In this document: positions 33,021 to 41,877 of the stretch, one piece after another
How the letters are laid out: every line of letters starts with the position of its first letter
How positions within the stretch are numbered: the first letter of the stretch is position 1
Source: Streptosporangiaceae bacterium NEAU-GS5
GTDB lineage: Bacteria > Actinomycetota > Actinomycetes > Streptosporangiales > Streptosporangiaceae
Length of the DNA: 64,000 nucleotides
NCBI GenBank assembly: GCA_017592665.1
Contig: JAGFNW010000024.1
Coordinates: 81,355-145,354 of the forward strand
Direction: 5' to 3'
Position numbers and translations under genes: made by a program
Notes under the pieces: generated by a model
Told to the model about the DNA's origin: nothing
The model's database searches: none
Seen by the model: only the letters and a program-made list of their open reading frames with translations

Positions 33021-33809
33021 TCAATGGAGTTCCAGGTTGAGCAACGTGACGTCGTCGTTGTGCATCTCGCGCAGTTCGCGTTTGTTCCCCACCCATTCCA
33101 TGAACGCCGACGGGTCGGCCAAGGCGGCGTTCACCTGCTCCCATGGATCGGCCCCGCACTCCATGCGGCCGAGTATCCATTTCGCCAATGCGTCGGTGGC
33201 CAGGACGAAACGCTGGCCCGCGACCCAGGTCCCCGAGACAAGGCGCACCCGGGGCCGCAGGGTCGCCTCGGTCATGCCGACACTCGTCACCAAGGGAGGC
33301 GTGTCGTTGAAATCCTCGGAGTGTTCGATCGGGAAGGTCGTCATCCCGCCCGCGGTGGCCCAGAAAAGGTTGGTGTCGCCGATCGCCGCGGCGTGCCACG
33401 TGCCGGTCCCGCCATGTTCGTCGTCGTCCTGGAAGAACACGGCGAGGATCGTGGCCGCTGCGCCCTCCCACAGTTTGGAGATCTCATACCAGCGCAGTGG
33501 CCGGCCCTGCTGCTCGCGGTCATGGTGAAACTTGCGCAGCGCCGGGAGCCATGAGGCGCAGGCGGCACTCAGGGCCGAGGCGAACCACTGATTTGTGGTG
33601 ACGGTCCGCCGTGGCGACCGGGCCATCACCCGGACCAGTTCCGCGGCCCACCTTTTGGACAGGAAATGTTCGGTGGCGCCATCAGCCATGGCGAGGCGGA
33701 CCGTCGGGCCGTGCAGTCGTGTCGTCTCGGCCGGCCAGCAGGCGTCCATGTTCTCCGTGGCGCTGTTGCCCCGCTTGGCGACCGAGAAGACCGTGGCGTC
33801 GGCCTTCAC
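33021..33809 (-). CDS. PP2C-family protein phosphatase
   Basis: Soluble metal-dependent Ser/Thr phosphatase of 262 aa. PP2C motifs are seen in order: the N-terminal ENMDA region (about 19-23), MADGAT (41-46), AAIGDTNLFW in the middle, the LATDALAKWIL segment and NDDVTLLNLEL at the end, providing the metal-binding Asp residues. It probably reverses phosphorylation by the operon's kinases. The GTG start at 33809 overlaps the vWA gene stop (GTGA), so the two are made in fixed ratio. vWA plus PP2C plus kinase is the known TerY-P triad arrangement. Confidence 0.85.
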   Translation of the reverse strand: MKADATVFSVAKRGNSATENMDACWPAETTRLHGPTVRLAMADGATEHFLSKRWAAELVRVMARSPRRTVTTNQWFASALSAACASWLPALRKFHHDREQQGRPLRWYEISKLWEGAAATILAVFFQDDDEHGGTGTWHAAAIGDTNLFWATAGGMTTFPIEHSEDFNDTPPLVTSVGMTEATLRPRVRLVSGTWVAGQRFVLATDALAKWILGRMECGADPWEQVNAALADPSAFMEWVGNKRELREMHNDDVTLLNLELH

Positions 33810-34678
33810 CTGAGGAGATTCCCGCCTGGCACGTTCCGGGTGCCGATCTGCAGGAACTTGACGATGAAATCGATGTTGGCGTTCTGCACGAAACCCCGGG
33901 AGCCCGAAACGAGCGGCACGTTGTATTCGTCCGCGTAGCGCAGCATGCGGTCAGGAAGCGGGCTGGAGATGGCGAACAGCGCGGCAGCACGAGGGTCCAA
34001 GCCGTCGGCGGTCGCTGGAAAGGCGATGCGCCGGTTCTTTTCCGGGTCCGCGTCGCCTTGTTCCGGCGCGCTGGCTATGTGCAGGTTGAACAACAGGGCA
34101 TAGCCGTCCTCCGTCCGCAGGGAAAGGATCTTCTTCCCGATCTCCGTGGGGTCGCCGTCGGTGGCCCAAGCGTCGGTGATGTTGAGCACGATCGGTGGGA
34201 AATGGTCGTAGTTCTCGCTCACCCAGGTGTCGAGAAGCGCGTGGACGCGAGTGAGCGCCGCGCACATGGGAGTCCCCTGCTGGGAGACCGGCCGGACCCA
34301 GATGGGGACCTTCCGCACTCGGTCGACGAACCCGCCGTTGCCGTCCGGCCACCGCTCGACCCTGGTTTCGACCGCCATCGTGCCCTCGCTCAGCTCGCTG
34401 GTGGTCGCGAAAATCTGGCCGCTCAACCGGCCGCTCAGCACGGAATCGGGCTCGTTCTCGGCCCCGTAGCCGATTATTGCGATCTTGAAGTAATCGCGGA
34501 TGCCCTCATCGCTCGTGCAACGCAGGATCAGACTGTGCAGCACCTCGTTGATGGCGTCCGCCAGGACTTCGGCCTTGACCTGACCCTCACTGGTCTTGCC
34601 ACCCATGGACCCCGACTGGTCGATCAGGAAAATGAAACAGGCCGGACGCGCCCTGCTGATTTCCGCATCGTATGGCAC
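33806..34678 (-). CDS. TerY-like von Willebrand factor A domain protein
   Basis: Cytosolic vWA-domain protein of 290 aa. The MIDAS metal site is complete: DQSGSM (20-25), a Thr in QQGTPMCAAL, and the Asp in ITDAWATDG. Beta strands flank them (ACFIFLID, FKIAIIGYG, PIVLNIT). There is no signal peptide or membrane anchor. TerY proteins act with a PP2C phosphatase and a kinase in metal/tellurite-linked stress modules. The substrate here is unknown, and no TerD/TerC genes occur in the window. It lies 16 bp after the kinase-propeller paralogue. Confidence 0.88.
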   Translation of the reverse strand: MPYDAEISRARPACFIFLIDQSGSMGGKTSEGQVKAEVLADAINEVLHSLILRCTSDEGIRDYFKIAIIGYGAENEPDSVLSGRLSGQIFATTSELSEGTMAVETRVERWPDGNGGFVDRVRKVPIWVRPVSQQGTPMCAALTRVHALLDTWVSENYDHFPPIVLNITDAWATDGDPTEIGKKILSLRTEDGYALLFNLHIASAPEQGDADPEKNRRIAFPATADGLDPRAAALFAISSPLPDRMLRYADEYNVPLVSGSRGFVQNANIDFIVKFLQIGTRNVPGGNLLR

Positions 34679-34694
34679 GGCAGATTTCCTTTCT

Positions 34695-36635
34695 TCAGAG
34701 TGTCAGCCGGATGTCGGCCGCTCCGTTGGATATGGCGGCGCCGGCACCGGTGTCGCGTATGGCGTAGACATGGCCGTCCGCGCTGCCGAAATAGACGAAG
34801 CCGTTGCCGACGAGCGGAGGGGTGCGCGTGATCGGACCGCGTGTGGCGAATTTCCACAGCCGGCCGCCGTCCGCGGCATCAAGTGCGTACAGCCGCCCGT
34901 CTCGGCACCCGACGTACACGCTGTCGTCATGGAACGTGGGGCCGGCGTCGACTCCGGCGGGCAGTTCTGTCAGCCATCGTTGCCGGCCCGTCGCGGCGTC
35001 CAGAGCCATGACGGTTCCGAGATCGTCAGCGCAGAACAAGGTGGAGCCGGCAAAAGCGGGTTCGCCTGCCACGAGGCCTCTGGTGGGCACGGTCCACCGC
35101 TGCCGGCCGGTGCCGGCGTCCAGCGCGCATACGATCGGCTGGTTCGTGGCGTTCGTGCCGCCGGAGTAGATGATGCCGTCGACGTGCACCGGCCAGCAGC
35201 CGCTCAGGTCGGCGTCGCCCGTAGTCCATAGATGAGACAGGCCGTCGCCGGCTATTTCGTAGGCCGCCAGTCCGGCGGTGGTGCCCACATGAATCCGGCC
35301 CTCGGCGTAGACAGGGGTGGAGCCCATCGCATCACCGATTGTTGCCCGGCTCACGGTCCCGTCGTGCGGCCAGATGGAGACGAGGGTGCCGTCCGTCGCC
35401 GCGAAATGGACTCCACCCGCGCCGATCACCAAATTCGAGCTGCCGATTCCCCCGATGCGGAGTGTCCTGACCGCACCATCATCGTCGTCCCGGTCGACGA
35501 TGTAGAGCAGGCCGTCCGTGGAGGCGGCGAAGACGTGCCCATCGTGGTAAAGGGGCCGGGCAAGGATCGCATCGCCTGTCTGGACACGTCGGAGATGGCT
35601 TCCGAGCACGGGATCCAGAATGTAAAGGCAACCGTCCATGGACCCGACATACAGCTCTTTGTCGCCGCGCAGCGACATCGGAGCGTCGATCATTCCGTAG
35701 GTCTGTTGTACCCAGGGCAGCCATTCCCGCACCGGCGTCGCCTGACCAAGGGCGGCAGGTTGTGGTGGCATCGATGTGCCGGGCGTAAGCCAGGAGATGG
35801 CCGGCGGGTCCGCATTCGATATGGCCGGCGCCGCAGCGGCTTCCGCCACGTCGGCACCGGCAGTGTGATTCATCCAGACTCGCTGCAGCTCATACGATTT
35901 GAGGGTCGTGCTGATTTTGTCGAGTCCGGGGCGCCGCCAGCGGCGCCGGCGCAGACAGTTGGAGATCAGCCGGCGAATTTCGAGAGGCACCGCCGGATGG
36001 TCTGATAACAGTTCGACGGCCCGGCGCGAATCGTAGTCGGCGGTACCGTTGATCATCTGTGCGAGGATGCGGCCGAGTGCCTGAGAATCCGTTTTCTTGC
36101 GCCGGCGGAGCCTGCCGCGCGGGCCGAGCATCGGGAGCAGGAAATCCTCCCACCCGCGGACCACGCGGTGATCGTCGTCGAGGAAGACGGAATCCAGATC
36201 CAGCTCACCACAGCGCGCGCCTTTACCTCTGAGCCAGAGCAGCGCATCGGTCACCTCGGCGATATTCGCACACGCCTGCTCGACGGTGAATTCCTCACCT
36301 GCTTCGATCCGCTCTCGAATCGTCCGGGCCGAGTCCTCCGGCATCCTGGTGACCGCCCACCACTTGCCCACGCGATCGACCCCGCCGTCGAGGATGGGCA
36401 CGAATGGGAGTTCCTTCGATATCTCCGCCAACTGGGATACCCGGGCGAAGAACTCTCGCTCCCGGCGGGAATTGACGAAGGCGGCATCGACGTAGAGCAG
36501 TAGGGCGGGTTTCCCGGTGTTCTGCGATACGGCCGTGGACCACTCCGCCCAGGGGTCATCGTGTTTCTCGTTCTGCGGAAACGTGTACGGAGGGTTCGCG
36601 CGCCACTTGTCGGGTTTGGCGTGGAACCAGTTCAT
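34695..36635 (-). CDS. Degenerate kinase fused to a PQQ-type beta-propeller
   Basis: Protein of 646 aa. The N-terminal 260 residues align with a kinase fold in layout but lack catalytic residues: the catalytic loop reads CGELDLDSVFLD (142-153) in place of HRDxKPxN, and GWED (161-164) replaces DFG. A Pro/Ala linker (about 275-305) leads to an outer-membrane-BamB/PQQ-like propeller with repeats such as DKELYVGSMDGCLYILDP, GHVFAASTDGLLYIVD, STLFCADDLGTVMALDAATG, SVYVGCRDGRLYALDAADG and FVYFGSADGHVYAI. No signal peptide, so cytosolic. Start ATG 36635 overlaps the stop of the active kinase-propeller gene (ATGA). Probably a pseudokinase sensor or adaptor. Confidence 0.8.
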   Translation of the reverse strand: MNWFHAKPDKWRANPPYTFPQNEKHDDPWAEWSTAVSQNTGKPALLLYVDAAFVNSRREREFFARVSQLAEISKELPFVPILDGGVDRVGKWWAVTRMPEDSARTIRERIEAGEEFTVEQACANIAEVTDALLWLRGKGARCGELDLDSVFLDDDHRVVRGWEDFLLPMLGPRGRLRRRKKTDSQALGRILAQMINGTADYDSRRAVELLSDHPAVPLEIRRLISNCLRRRRWRRPGLDKISTTLKSYELQRVWMNHTAGADVAEAAAAPAISNADPPAISWLTPGTSMPPQPAALGQATPVREWLPWVQQTYGMIDAPMSLRGDKELYVGSMDGCLYILDPVLGSHLRRVQTGDAILARPLYHDGHVFAASTDGLLYIVDRDDDDGAVRTLRIGGIGSSNLVIGAGGVHFAATDGTLVSIWPHDGTVSRATIGDAMGSTPVYAEGRIHVGTTAGLAAYEIAGDGLSHLWTTGDADLSGCWPVHVDGIIYSGGTNATNQPIVCALDAGTGRQRWTVPTRGLVAGEPAFAGSTLFCADDLGTVMALDAATGRQRWLTELPAGVDAGPTFHDDSVYVGCRDGRLYALDAADGGRLWKFATRGPITRTPPLVGNGFVYFGSADGHVYAIRDTGAGAAISNGAADIRLTL

Positions 36636-38572
36636 GTGCTTGCGGGGACGAATCGGTCCAGGTCGACGACCAGGAGAGTGCCGTCCGCGGCCCCCATGAT
36701 CATCTGGGGGGCGTCGGCGGCGGGATTGTCCGCCAGTTCCACCACGGGACTGTCGCCGATCTTGTACACGGACCGGTCTGATCCGTCTGTCGCGCACACC
36801 GCATTCACCTGTCCCACCCCGCCGACGTACACGCGATCTCCGATGAGAACGGGGGACGACGTGATCGCCCCGCCGGCCAAAGTGCGCCAGATTCTCTTCC
36901 CGCTCTCGGCGTCGACCGCGTACAAGCAGCCGTCCGTACTGGCGAAGTACACGGTCCTGTCCCGGACCACCGGCCGGAAATTGACCGCGCCACCCGTGGC
37001 GAAGCTCCATTTCGGGGACCCGTCCTCGGCCGCGACCGCGTGGAGGCGCTGGTCGCCGCTGCCGAAGTACACCGTGTCCCGTGCGACGGCGGCGGAGGCG
37101 TGGATGGCGCCCTCGCTGGGATAGATCCACGCCATATCGCCGGAACCAAGGTCGAATGCGTACATGAACCGGTTCCAGGAACCGACGAAGATGCGACCGC
37201 TGTGAGCGACAGGTGCCGCGTGCACGATGTGCCGGGTCTCGAACGTCCAGAGCAGAGCGCCCGTGCCGATCGTCCGAGCGGCGATCTGCCCGCCGCTGTC
37301 GCCGTGGATCACGATTCCTTCGCTGATGGTGGGGGCGGAGGCGACGGTGTCACGCAGGTCGGCATGCCACCTGACATGTCCCGTGGTCGCGGAAAGCGCG
37401 TTCAGACGATGGTCGCTGGTGGCGACGACGATCGTGTTCCCGTCGATCGCCGGGGCGCTTTCAACCCGTGCCTTGGTTTCGTGCCGCCACCGCGGCTCCA
37501 GTGTGTCGGTCTCGAATGCGCAGACGACTCCGCCCAGCCCGGCCGCGACCAGCGTTCCGTGGGCGACGGCCGGACGTACATATCCGTCGGAACGCCCCAT
37601 GGGGAGAGGCTGGTCCAAGGCCAAGGTGCGCGATGCGCCGAGAACCAGGGTGGGCTGTCGCACCTCGGGCTGCTCCTGCACCGGGGTCTCCGCGAACTCG
37701 CGGAGTATGCCGAGCGCGCGCGGTGGCAAGTGCGGACGCGAGGTCCTGGAATCGGCCCCCGCGAGGTCGTTCAGGGTTTTCGAGATGTGCTCGAGCGTGG
37801 GACGCGACAAGGGATCGGCGCGCATGCAGGCGTAGACGAGCCGGCGAAGCTCGGCGGGCACCGAACGCTCGCCGGTGAATTTCGGGTCGCCGGAGCGGTT
37901 GCGTTCGACCACCCAGTTGACATTGACGCGCGGCACCGCCTTCGCCGCGGCGTACGCCAGGCAGGCGCCAAACGAATATACGTCGACGGCGATCGTCTGA
38001 ACTGCTGCGACATCCATTTGTTCCGGCGCCGCGAAGCCGGGCGTGCCGAACGGACGATAGGGCGTCGTTATCGGCCGCCGAGTGTCGCGGGCCAGACCGA
38101 AATCTATGAGCAGAGCGCCTTCCGCACGGACCAGGATGTTGCCGGGATGAATATCCCGGTGAATGATCTGCTTGGCCGCCAGCGCTTCCAGGGCATGGCA
38201 GAGTGAGTTGCCCAGCCAGGCGACCGATTCCACCGGCAGCGGGGTTTCGTCGGCGCCCTCGAGTAACTGCCGCAGAGTGGGGGCTTTGATGTAGTCGACG
38301 GCGATCCAGGGATCGGAGCACTCGAGGTCGTGGCCTCGCACGGCCGGAGTGAATTCCACGCTGAGCTCCTTGGCGGCCTTCAACTCCTTCTCGAATCTCG
38401 CCAGGGAAGGCTTTCCGCCGGCTTTGATGTCTGGAGACATTCGCTTGATGGCGACGAAGTTCCCTTCGCGGTCCTGGCCGAGGTAGACCCGGCCCATCCC
38501 GCCTTCGCCCAGGACCCCGATTACCCCGTAGGGGCCGATCTGCCGGGGGTCCTCATGTGTCCACTGAAGCAC
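36632..38572 (-). CDS. Ser/Thr protein kinase with a C-terminal PQQ-type beta-propeller
   Basis: Protein of 646 aa. The N-terminal kinase (about 10-285) is complete: glycine loop LGEGGMGRVY, Lys43 in VAIKRM, HRDIHPGNIL (138-147), DFG in LLIDFGLA, and FAAPEQ. The C-terminal part (about 320-640) is a propeller built of repeats such as GTLVAAGLGGVVCAFETDT, NTIVVATSDHRLNALSATTG, RIFVGSWNRFMYAFDLGSG and RTVYFASTDGCLYAVDAESG. No transmembrane segment separates the two, so the propeller is predicted to be cytosolic, unlike PknD-type extracellular propellers. First gene of the operon. The GTG start has no Shine-Dalgarno sequence, so translation may be leaderless. Confidence 0.9.
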   Translation of the reverse strand: MLQWTHEDPRQIGPYGVIGVLGEGGMGRVYLGQDREGNFVAIKRMSPDIKAGGKPSLARFEKELKAAKELSVEFTPAVRGHDLECSDPWIAVDYIKAPTLRQLLEGADETPLPVESVAWLGNSLCHALEALAAKQIIHRDIHPGNILVRAEGALLIDFGLARDTRRPITTPYRPFGTPGFAAPEQMDVAAVQTIAVDVYSFGACLAYAAAKAVPRVNVNWVVERNRSGDPKFTGERSVPAELRRLVYACMRADPLSRPTLEHISKTLNDLAGADSRTSRPHLPPRALGILREFAETPVQEQPEVRQPTLVLGASRTLALDQPLPMGRSDGYVRPAVAHGTLVAAGLGGVVCAFETDTLEPRWRHETKARVESAPAIDGNTIVVATSDHRLNALSATTGHVRWHADLRDTVASAPTISEGIVIHGDSGGQIAARTIGTGALLWTFETRHIVHAAPVAHSGRIFVGSWNRFMYAFDLGSGDMAWIYPSEGAIHASAAVARDTVYFGSGDQRLHAVAAEDGSPKWSFATGGAVNFRPVVRDRTVYFASTDGCLYAVDAESGKRIWRTLAGGAITSSPVLIGDRVYVGGVGQVNAVCATDGSDRSVYKIGDSPVVELADNPAADAPQMIMGAADGTLLVVDLDRFVPAST

Positions 38573-38935
38573 AATGCAAATTTAGCATCAATTGTTGTGT
38601 GTGCTGTGAATTTCACGGTCCGTGACATTAGCGAGACATGATGGTGTCGAACGGGGGTTCGTGGCCAATGTCCGAACGGTAACTAATAAGTAGCGGCATA
38701 TGTCTTAATTTGTCCGGCAATTCGCATGGAATCCACTGTCTTGAAAGCCATGCGGCGCGGATCTGTGCCGCGAGGTTCCATCCTTGAGCCCGGTAGGTGC
38801 CTGGTCGCGCGCCGCGACTGCCGCGCCGGCAGATCCAACCGAGCGCCAACCGTCCGGTTTGGCGCATCATGAGGGCATGGCCCAAGTCGTCGCACTCTCG
38901 GGGGTCCGCTTTCGCCGGCTACTGGGGAGGCGGGC
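38573..38935. other. Divergent intergenic region
   Basis: A 363-bp gap between the divergent kinase operon and the first AfsR-like gene. The 38573-38720 part is clearly A/T-richer than the surroundings (for example TGCTAAATTTGCATTGTG reads into the kinase start) and probably carries the operon promoter. No gene, repeat or recognised operator was found. A good GGGGAGGC ribosome site precedes the GTG at 38936. Confidence 0.5.
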
Positions 38936-41752
38936 GTGAGCGTCGCGGAGGACGTGCGCTTCGGCGTGCTGGGGCCGTTGCGGGTCGAGGTGGCCGATCG
39001 GGCGGTCGGCCTCGGCGGGCCGCGTCAGCGCGCGGTTCTGGCGTTGCTGCTCATCGCGCGCGGGCGGATCGTGTCGGCCGAGCGGATCCTTTCCGAGGTG
39101 TGGGAGGGCTCGCGGCCGCCCTCCATGACGACGCTCCACGGCTACGTCTCCGAACTGCGGAGGGCGCTGGAGCCGCAGCGGGCGCCTGGTGAGACGGCCC
39201 GGTTGCTGGTGCGCGAGGGGGCCGGCTACGCCCTTCGCACGCCGCCGGCCGCGGTCGACGCCGAACGGTTCGCCGACCTCGCCGCACGCGGCCGGCGCGC
39301 GCTGGACGGCGACGACCCCGAGCACGCCGCCGATCTCCTCGGCCAGGCGCTGGCGCTGTGGCGCGGACCGGCCTACGCCGACTTCGACCGGTCGGCGTTC
39401 GCCGTGCCGGACGCGACCCGGCTGGAGGATCTGCGGGCCGCCGTACGGGAGGATCGGCTGGCCGCCGTCATCGCGGCGGGGCGCCACGCCGAGGCGGCCG
39501 GTGAGCTCGAGGCGCTGGTGGCCGAGCAGCCGTTGCGCGAGCGCGGCTGGGAGCTGCTGGTCCTGGCCCTCTATCGGTCGGGGCGGCAGGCCGACGCGCT
39601 CGCCGCGCTTCGCCGGGTGCGCCGCCTGCTCGCCGATGAGCTGGGCATCGATCCAGGGCGCGGGCTGCGCGAGTTGGAAGCGGCCGTGCTCGGCCAGGAT
39701 CCCCGGCTGTCTCCGGGGCCGGCGTCGCCGCCCCCCGCCAAGACGGCGGGGCCTTCCGGCAACCTGCCGTTCGCGCTGTCCGGTTTCGTCGGCAGAGGCG
39801 GCGACCTCGCGGCCGTCGCGGGCCTGCTGGAGTCACACCGACTGGTCATGCTCACCGGCCCGGGCGGGGTCGGCAAGACCAGGCTGGCCCTGGAGTCGGC
39901 CCGCGCCCGGACCGACGCCGACGGGCCCTGGCTGGTGGAGCTGGGGGATCTGCACGCCCCCGAACTGCTGCCCGCCACGGTGGCCGCCGCGCTAGGTCTG
40001 CCCGCCGCGGCCTCGCCCGATCAGCTGGCCGCGATGCTGGCCGGCCGCGATCCGCTGATCGTGCTGGACAACTGCGAGCACCTGCTGGCTCCGGCCGCCA
40101 TGCTGGTCCACACCCTGCTCGCGCGCTGCGGCGATTTGCGCTTCTTATGCACCAGCCGCGAGCCGCTGGGCATTTCGGGGGAGGTGGTCTACGAGGTGCC
40201 GCCCCTGCCCGCCGCCACGGAGGCGGCGGAGCTGTTCGTCCGTCGCGCCGCCACCCAGCCCGGGTGGGAGCCCGAGCCAGGGGACGAGGAACGGATCGCC
40301 GCCCTGTGCGCGGGGCTCGACGGCATCCCGCTCGCCGTCGAGCTCGCGGCCGCCCAATGCCGGACCTTGTCCGTCGGCCAGATCGCCGAGGCGCTGGAAG
40401 ATCGTTTCACCTTGCTGGTGGGCGGCCCGGCCGGGCGGCCCGACCGCCATCGGACCCTGCTGAGCACCATCGAATGGAGCGACCGGCTGCTGCGGCCGGC
40501 CGAACGCCGGCTTTTCCACCGCCTCGGCGTGTTCGGCGCGGGCTTCGATCTGGAGGCGGCCGCCGCCGTCGGCGATGTCACGCCCGTCCTCGCCCCGCTC
40601 TCGGCCCTGGTGCGCAAGTCGCTGATCACCGTGGAGCCTGGCACGGCTCCACGCCGCTACCGGATGCTGGAGACCCTCCGCCAGTACGCCCTGAACGCGC
40701 TGACCCCCGCCGAGTCGGCCACGGCTCAGGAGCGTCACCGCGTATGGGCGCTGGCCAGGGCCGAGAGCCTCGAACGCCACCTTCGCGGCCCGCAGGGCGC
40801 CCCGATGCTGGACGACCTGAGCCGCTCCCAGCCGGAGTTCCGCGCCGCCTTCGCGTCGGCGCTGGCCGTCGGGGACGGCGACTACGCGCTGCGGCTGGGT
40901 GGCGCGCTGTTCTGGTTCTGGTGGCGCCGGGGGCACGTCGCCGAGGGGCTGGCGTGGCTGTCGGACGCCTTCGCGGCCGCACCCGGCGCGGGCGTGGGCG
41001 TCCGGGCGCGTGCCCGGCTCGCCGTCGGCGCCCTGCTCTATCTCGCCGGTCAGCCGGCGCAGGCCTACGAGGTGGTCCGCACGGCCGCCGACGAGGCCCG
41101 TGCGGCCGGCGATCCGGTGACCGAGGCGATCGCCACCGCGTACGTGGCCTATTTGGGCCTGCTCAGCGGCGCCCACGTGGACGCCGCCACCCTGGCCCGC
41201 GCCGCCGTCGACCTCGCCCGGCGGACGGCCCAGGTCTGGCTGGAGGCCGAGACGCACATGGTCCGGGGGATGACGCTACGCGCCCTCGGCGATCTGCCGG
41301 GCGCCGACGCCGCCTTCAAGGAGGCGATCGCCGCGGCCCGCGCCAGCGGCCACGAATGGGTCGCGGACGGAGCCGCCTGGTGCGACATGAAGACCGCCTC
41401 GGATCGGGGGGACGGCGCCCGGGCGCTGGCGATCGCGCGGGACGTCCTCGCCGCCATGGACCGTTACGGCGACATCTCGTTCTGGCTCGTGACCGTGCAC
41501 AGCGCGGCCCGCGCGCTCGCGCTGACCGGCCGGGCCGAGCAGGCGGCCGTGCTGATGGGCGCGGTGGAGGCCATCGGCGGCCGGGCCGGGGTCTCTCCGG
41601 AGCTGATGGATCCCCTGGACGGCCCGCGCGAGGCCGCGGCCGTACGGGAGGCCCTGCCGCCCGGCGCGTACGAACGCCATGCCGCGCGCGGCCGAGCCCT
41701 GTCACGGCAGGAGGCCAACGCCCTGCTGAGCACCCTCATCGACACCCGCTGA
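38936..41752 (+). CDS. AfsR/SARP-family regulator with NB-ARC and TPR domains (copy 1)
   Basis: Transcriptional regulator of 938 aa. The order is a winged-helix OmpR-type DNA-binding domain (about 5-100, FGVLGPLRVEVADRAVGL...YALR), a bacterial transcriptional activation domain (BTAD, about 105-255, RERGWELLVLALYRSGRQADAL), and a STAND NTPase with P-loop TGPGGVGKT (307-315) and DNCEHLL. A winged-helix segment (RRYRMLETLRQYAL) and a TPR-like helical C-terminus follow. Such proteins switch on secondary-metabolite or developmental genes. The GTG start is preceded by GGGGAGG. It precedes an FAD monooxygenase and shares its exact length with a paralogue at 43405-46221. Confidence 0.92.
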   Translation: MSVAEDVRFGVLGPLRVEVADRAVGLGGPRQRAVLALLLIARGRIVSAERILSEVWEGSRPPSMTTLHGYVSELRRALEPQRAPGETARLLVREGAGYALRTPPAAVDAERFADLAARGRRALDGDDPEHAADLLGQALALWRGPAYADFDRSAFAVPDATRLEDLRAAVREDRLAAVIAAGRHAEAAGELEALVAEQPLRERGWELLVLALYRSGRQADALAALRRVRRLLADELGIDPGRGLRELEAAVLGQDPRLSPGPASPPPAKTAGPSGNLPFALSGFVGRGGDLAAVAGLLESHRLVMLTGPGGVGKTRLALESARARTDADGPWLVELGDLHAPELLPATVAAALGLPAAASPDQLAAMLAGRDPLIVLDNCEHLLAPAAMLVHTLLARCGDLRFLCTSREPLGISGEVVYEVPPLPAATEAAELFVRRAATQPGWEPEPGDEERIAALCAGLDGIPLAVELAAAQCRTLSVGQIAEALEDRFTLLVGGPAGRPDRHRTLLSTIEWSDRLLRPAERRLFHRLGVFGAGFDLEAAAAVGDVTPVLAPLSALVRKSLITVEPGTAPRRYRMLETLRQYALNALTPAESATAQERHRVWALARAESLERHLRGPQGAPMLDDLSRSQPEFRAAFASALAVGDGDYALRLGGALFWFWWRRGHVAEGLAWLSDAFAAAPGAGVGVRARARLAVGALLYLAGQPAQAYEVVRTAADEARAAGDPVTEAIATAYVAYLGLLSGAHVDAATLARAAVDLARRTAQVWLEAETHMVRGMTLRALGDLPGADAAFKEAIAAARASGHEWVADGAAWCDMKTASDRGDGARALAIARDVLAAMDRYGDISFWLVTVHSAARALALTGRAEQAAVLMGAVEAIGGRAGVSPELMDPLDGPREAAAVREALPPGAYERHAARGRALSRQEANALLSTLIDTR

Positions 41753-41763
41753 CCAGCGGTCCC

Positions 41764-41797
41764 AAGCCGTTTCCCGGCCTGGGAAGCCGATTCCCAG
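41764..41797 (+). promoter_or_regulatory. Candidate SARP-type direct repeat
   Basis: AAGCCGTTTCCC (41764-41775) and AAGCCGATTCCC (41784-41795) form a 12-bp direct repeat with a 20-bp pitch, about two helical turns. The second copy also completes an inverted repeat CTGGGAA / TTCCCAG. It lies between the first AfsR-like gene and the FAD monooxygenase. SARP-type winged helices bind directly repeated sites, so it may be the regulator's operator. Confidence 0.5.
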
Positions 41798-41877
41798 CGA
41801 CCGCCAAGCGGCCGCGCACATTCTCGTTGCCATGAGCGGCGCCGCCTCCCCGGCGGCCTGACAACGAGGGGGACCAC

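Noticed and set aside
38628..38885. 85-codon minus-strand frame in the 38.6-38.9 kb gap
   Set aside because: A/T-richer composition, no ribosome site and no domain; it reads as promoter DNA.
41833..41862. Nine-codon ORF MSGAASPAA before the monooxygenase
   Set aside because: No good ribosome site and a composition expected by chance in GC-rich DNA.
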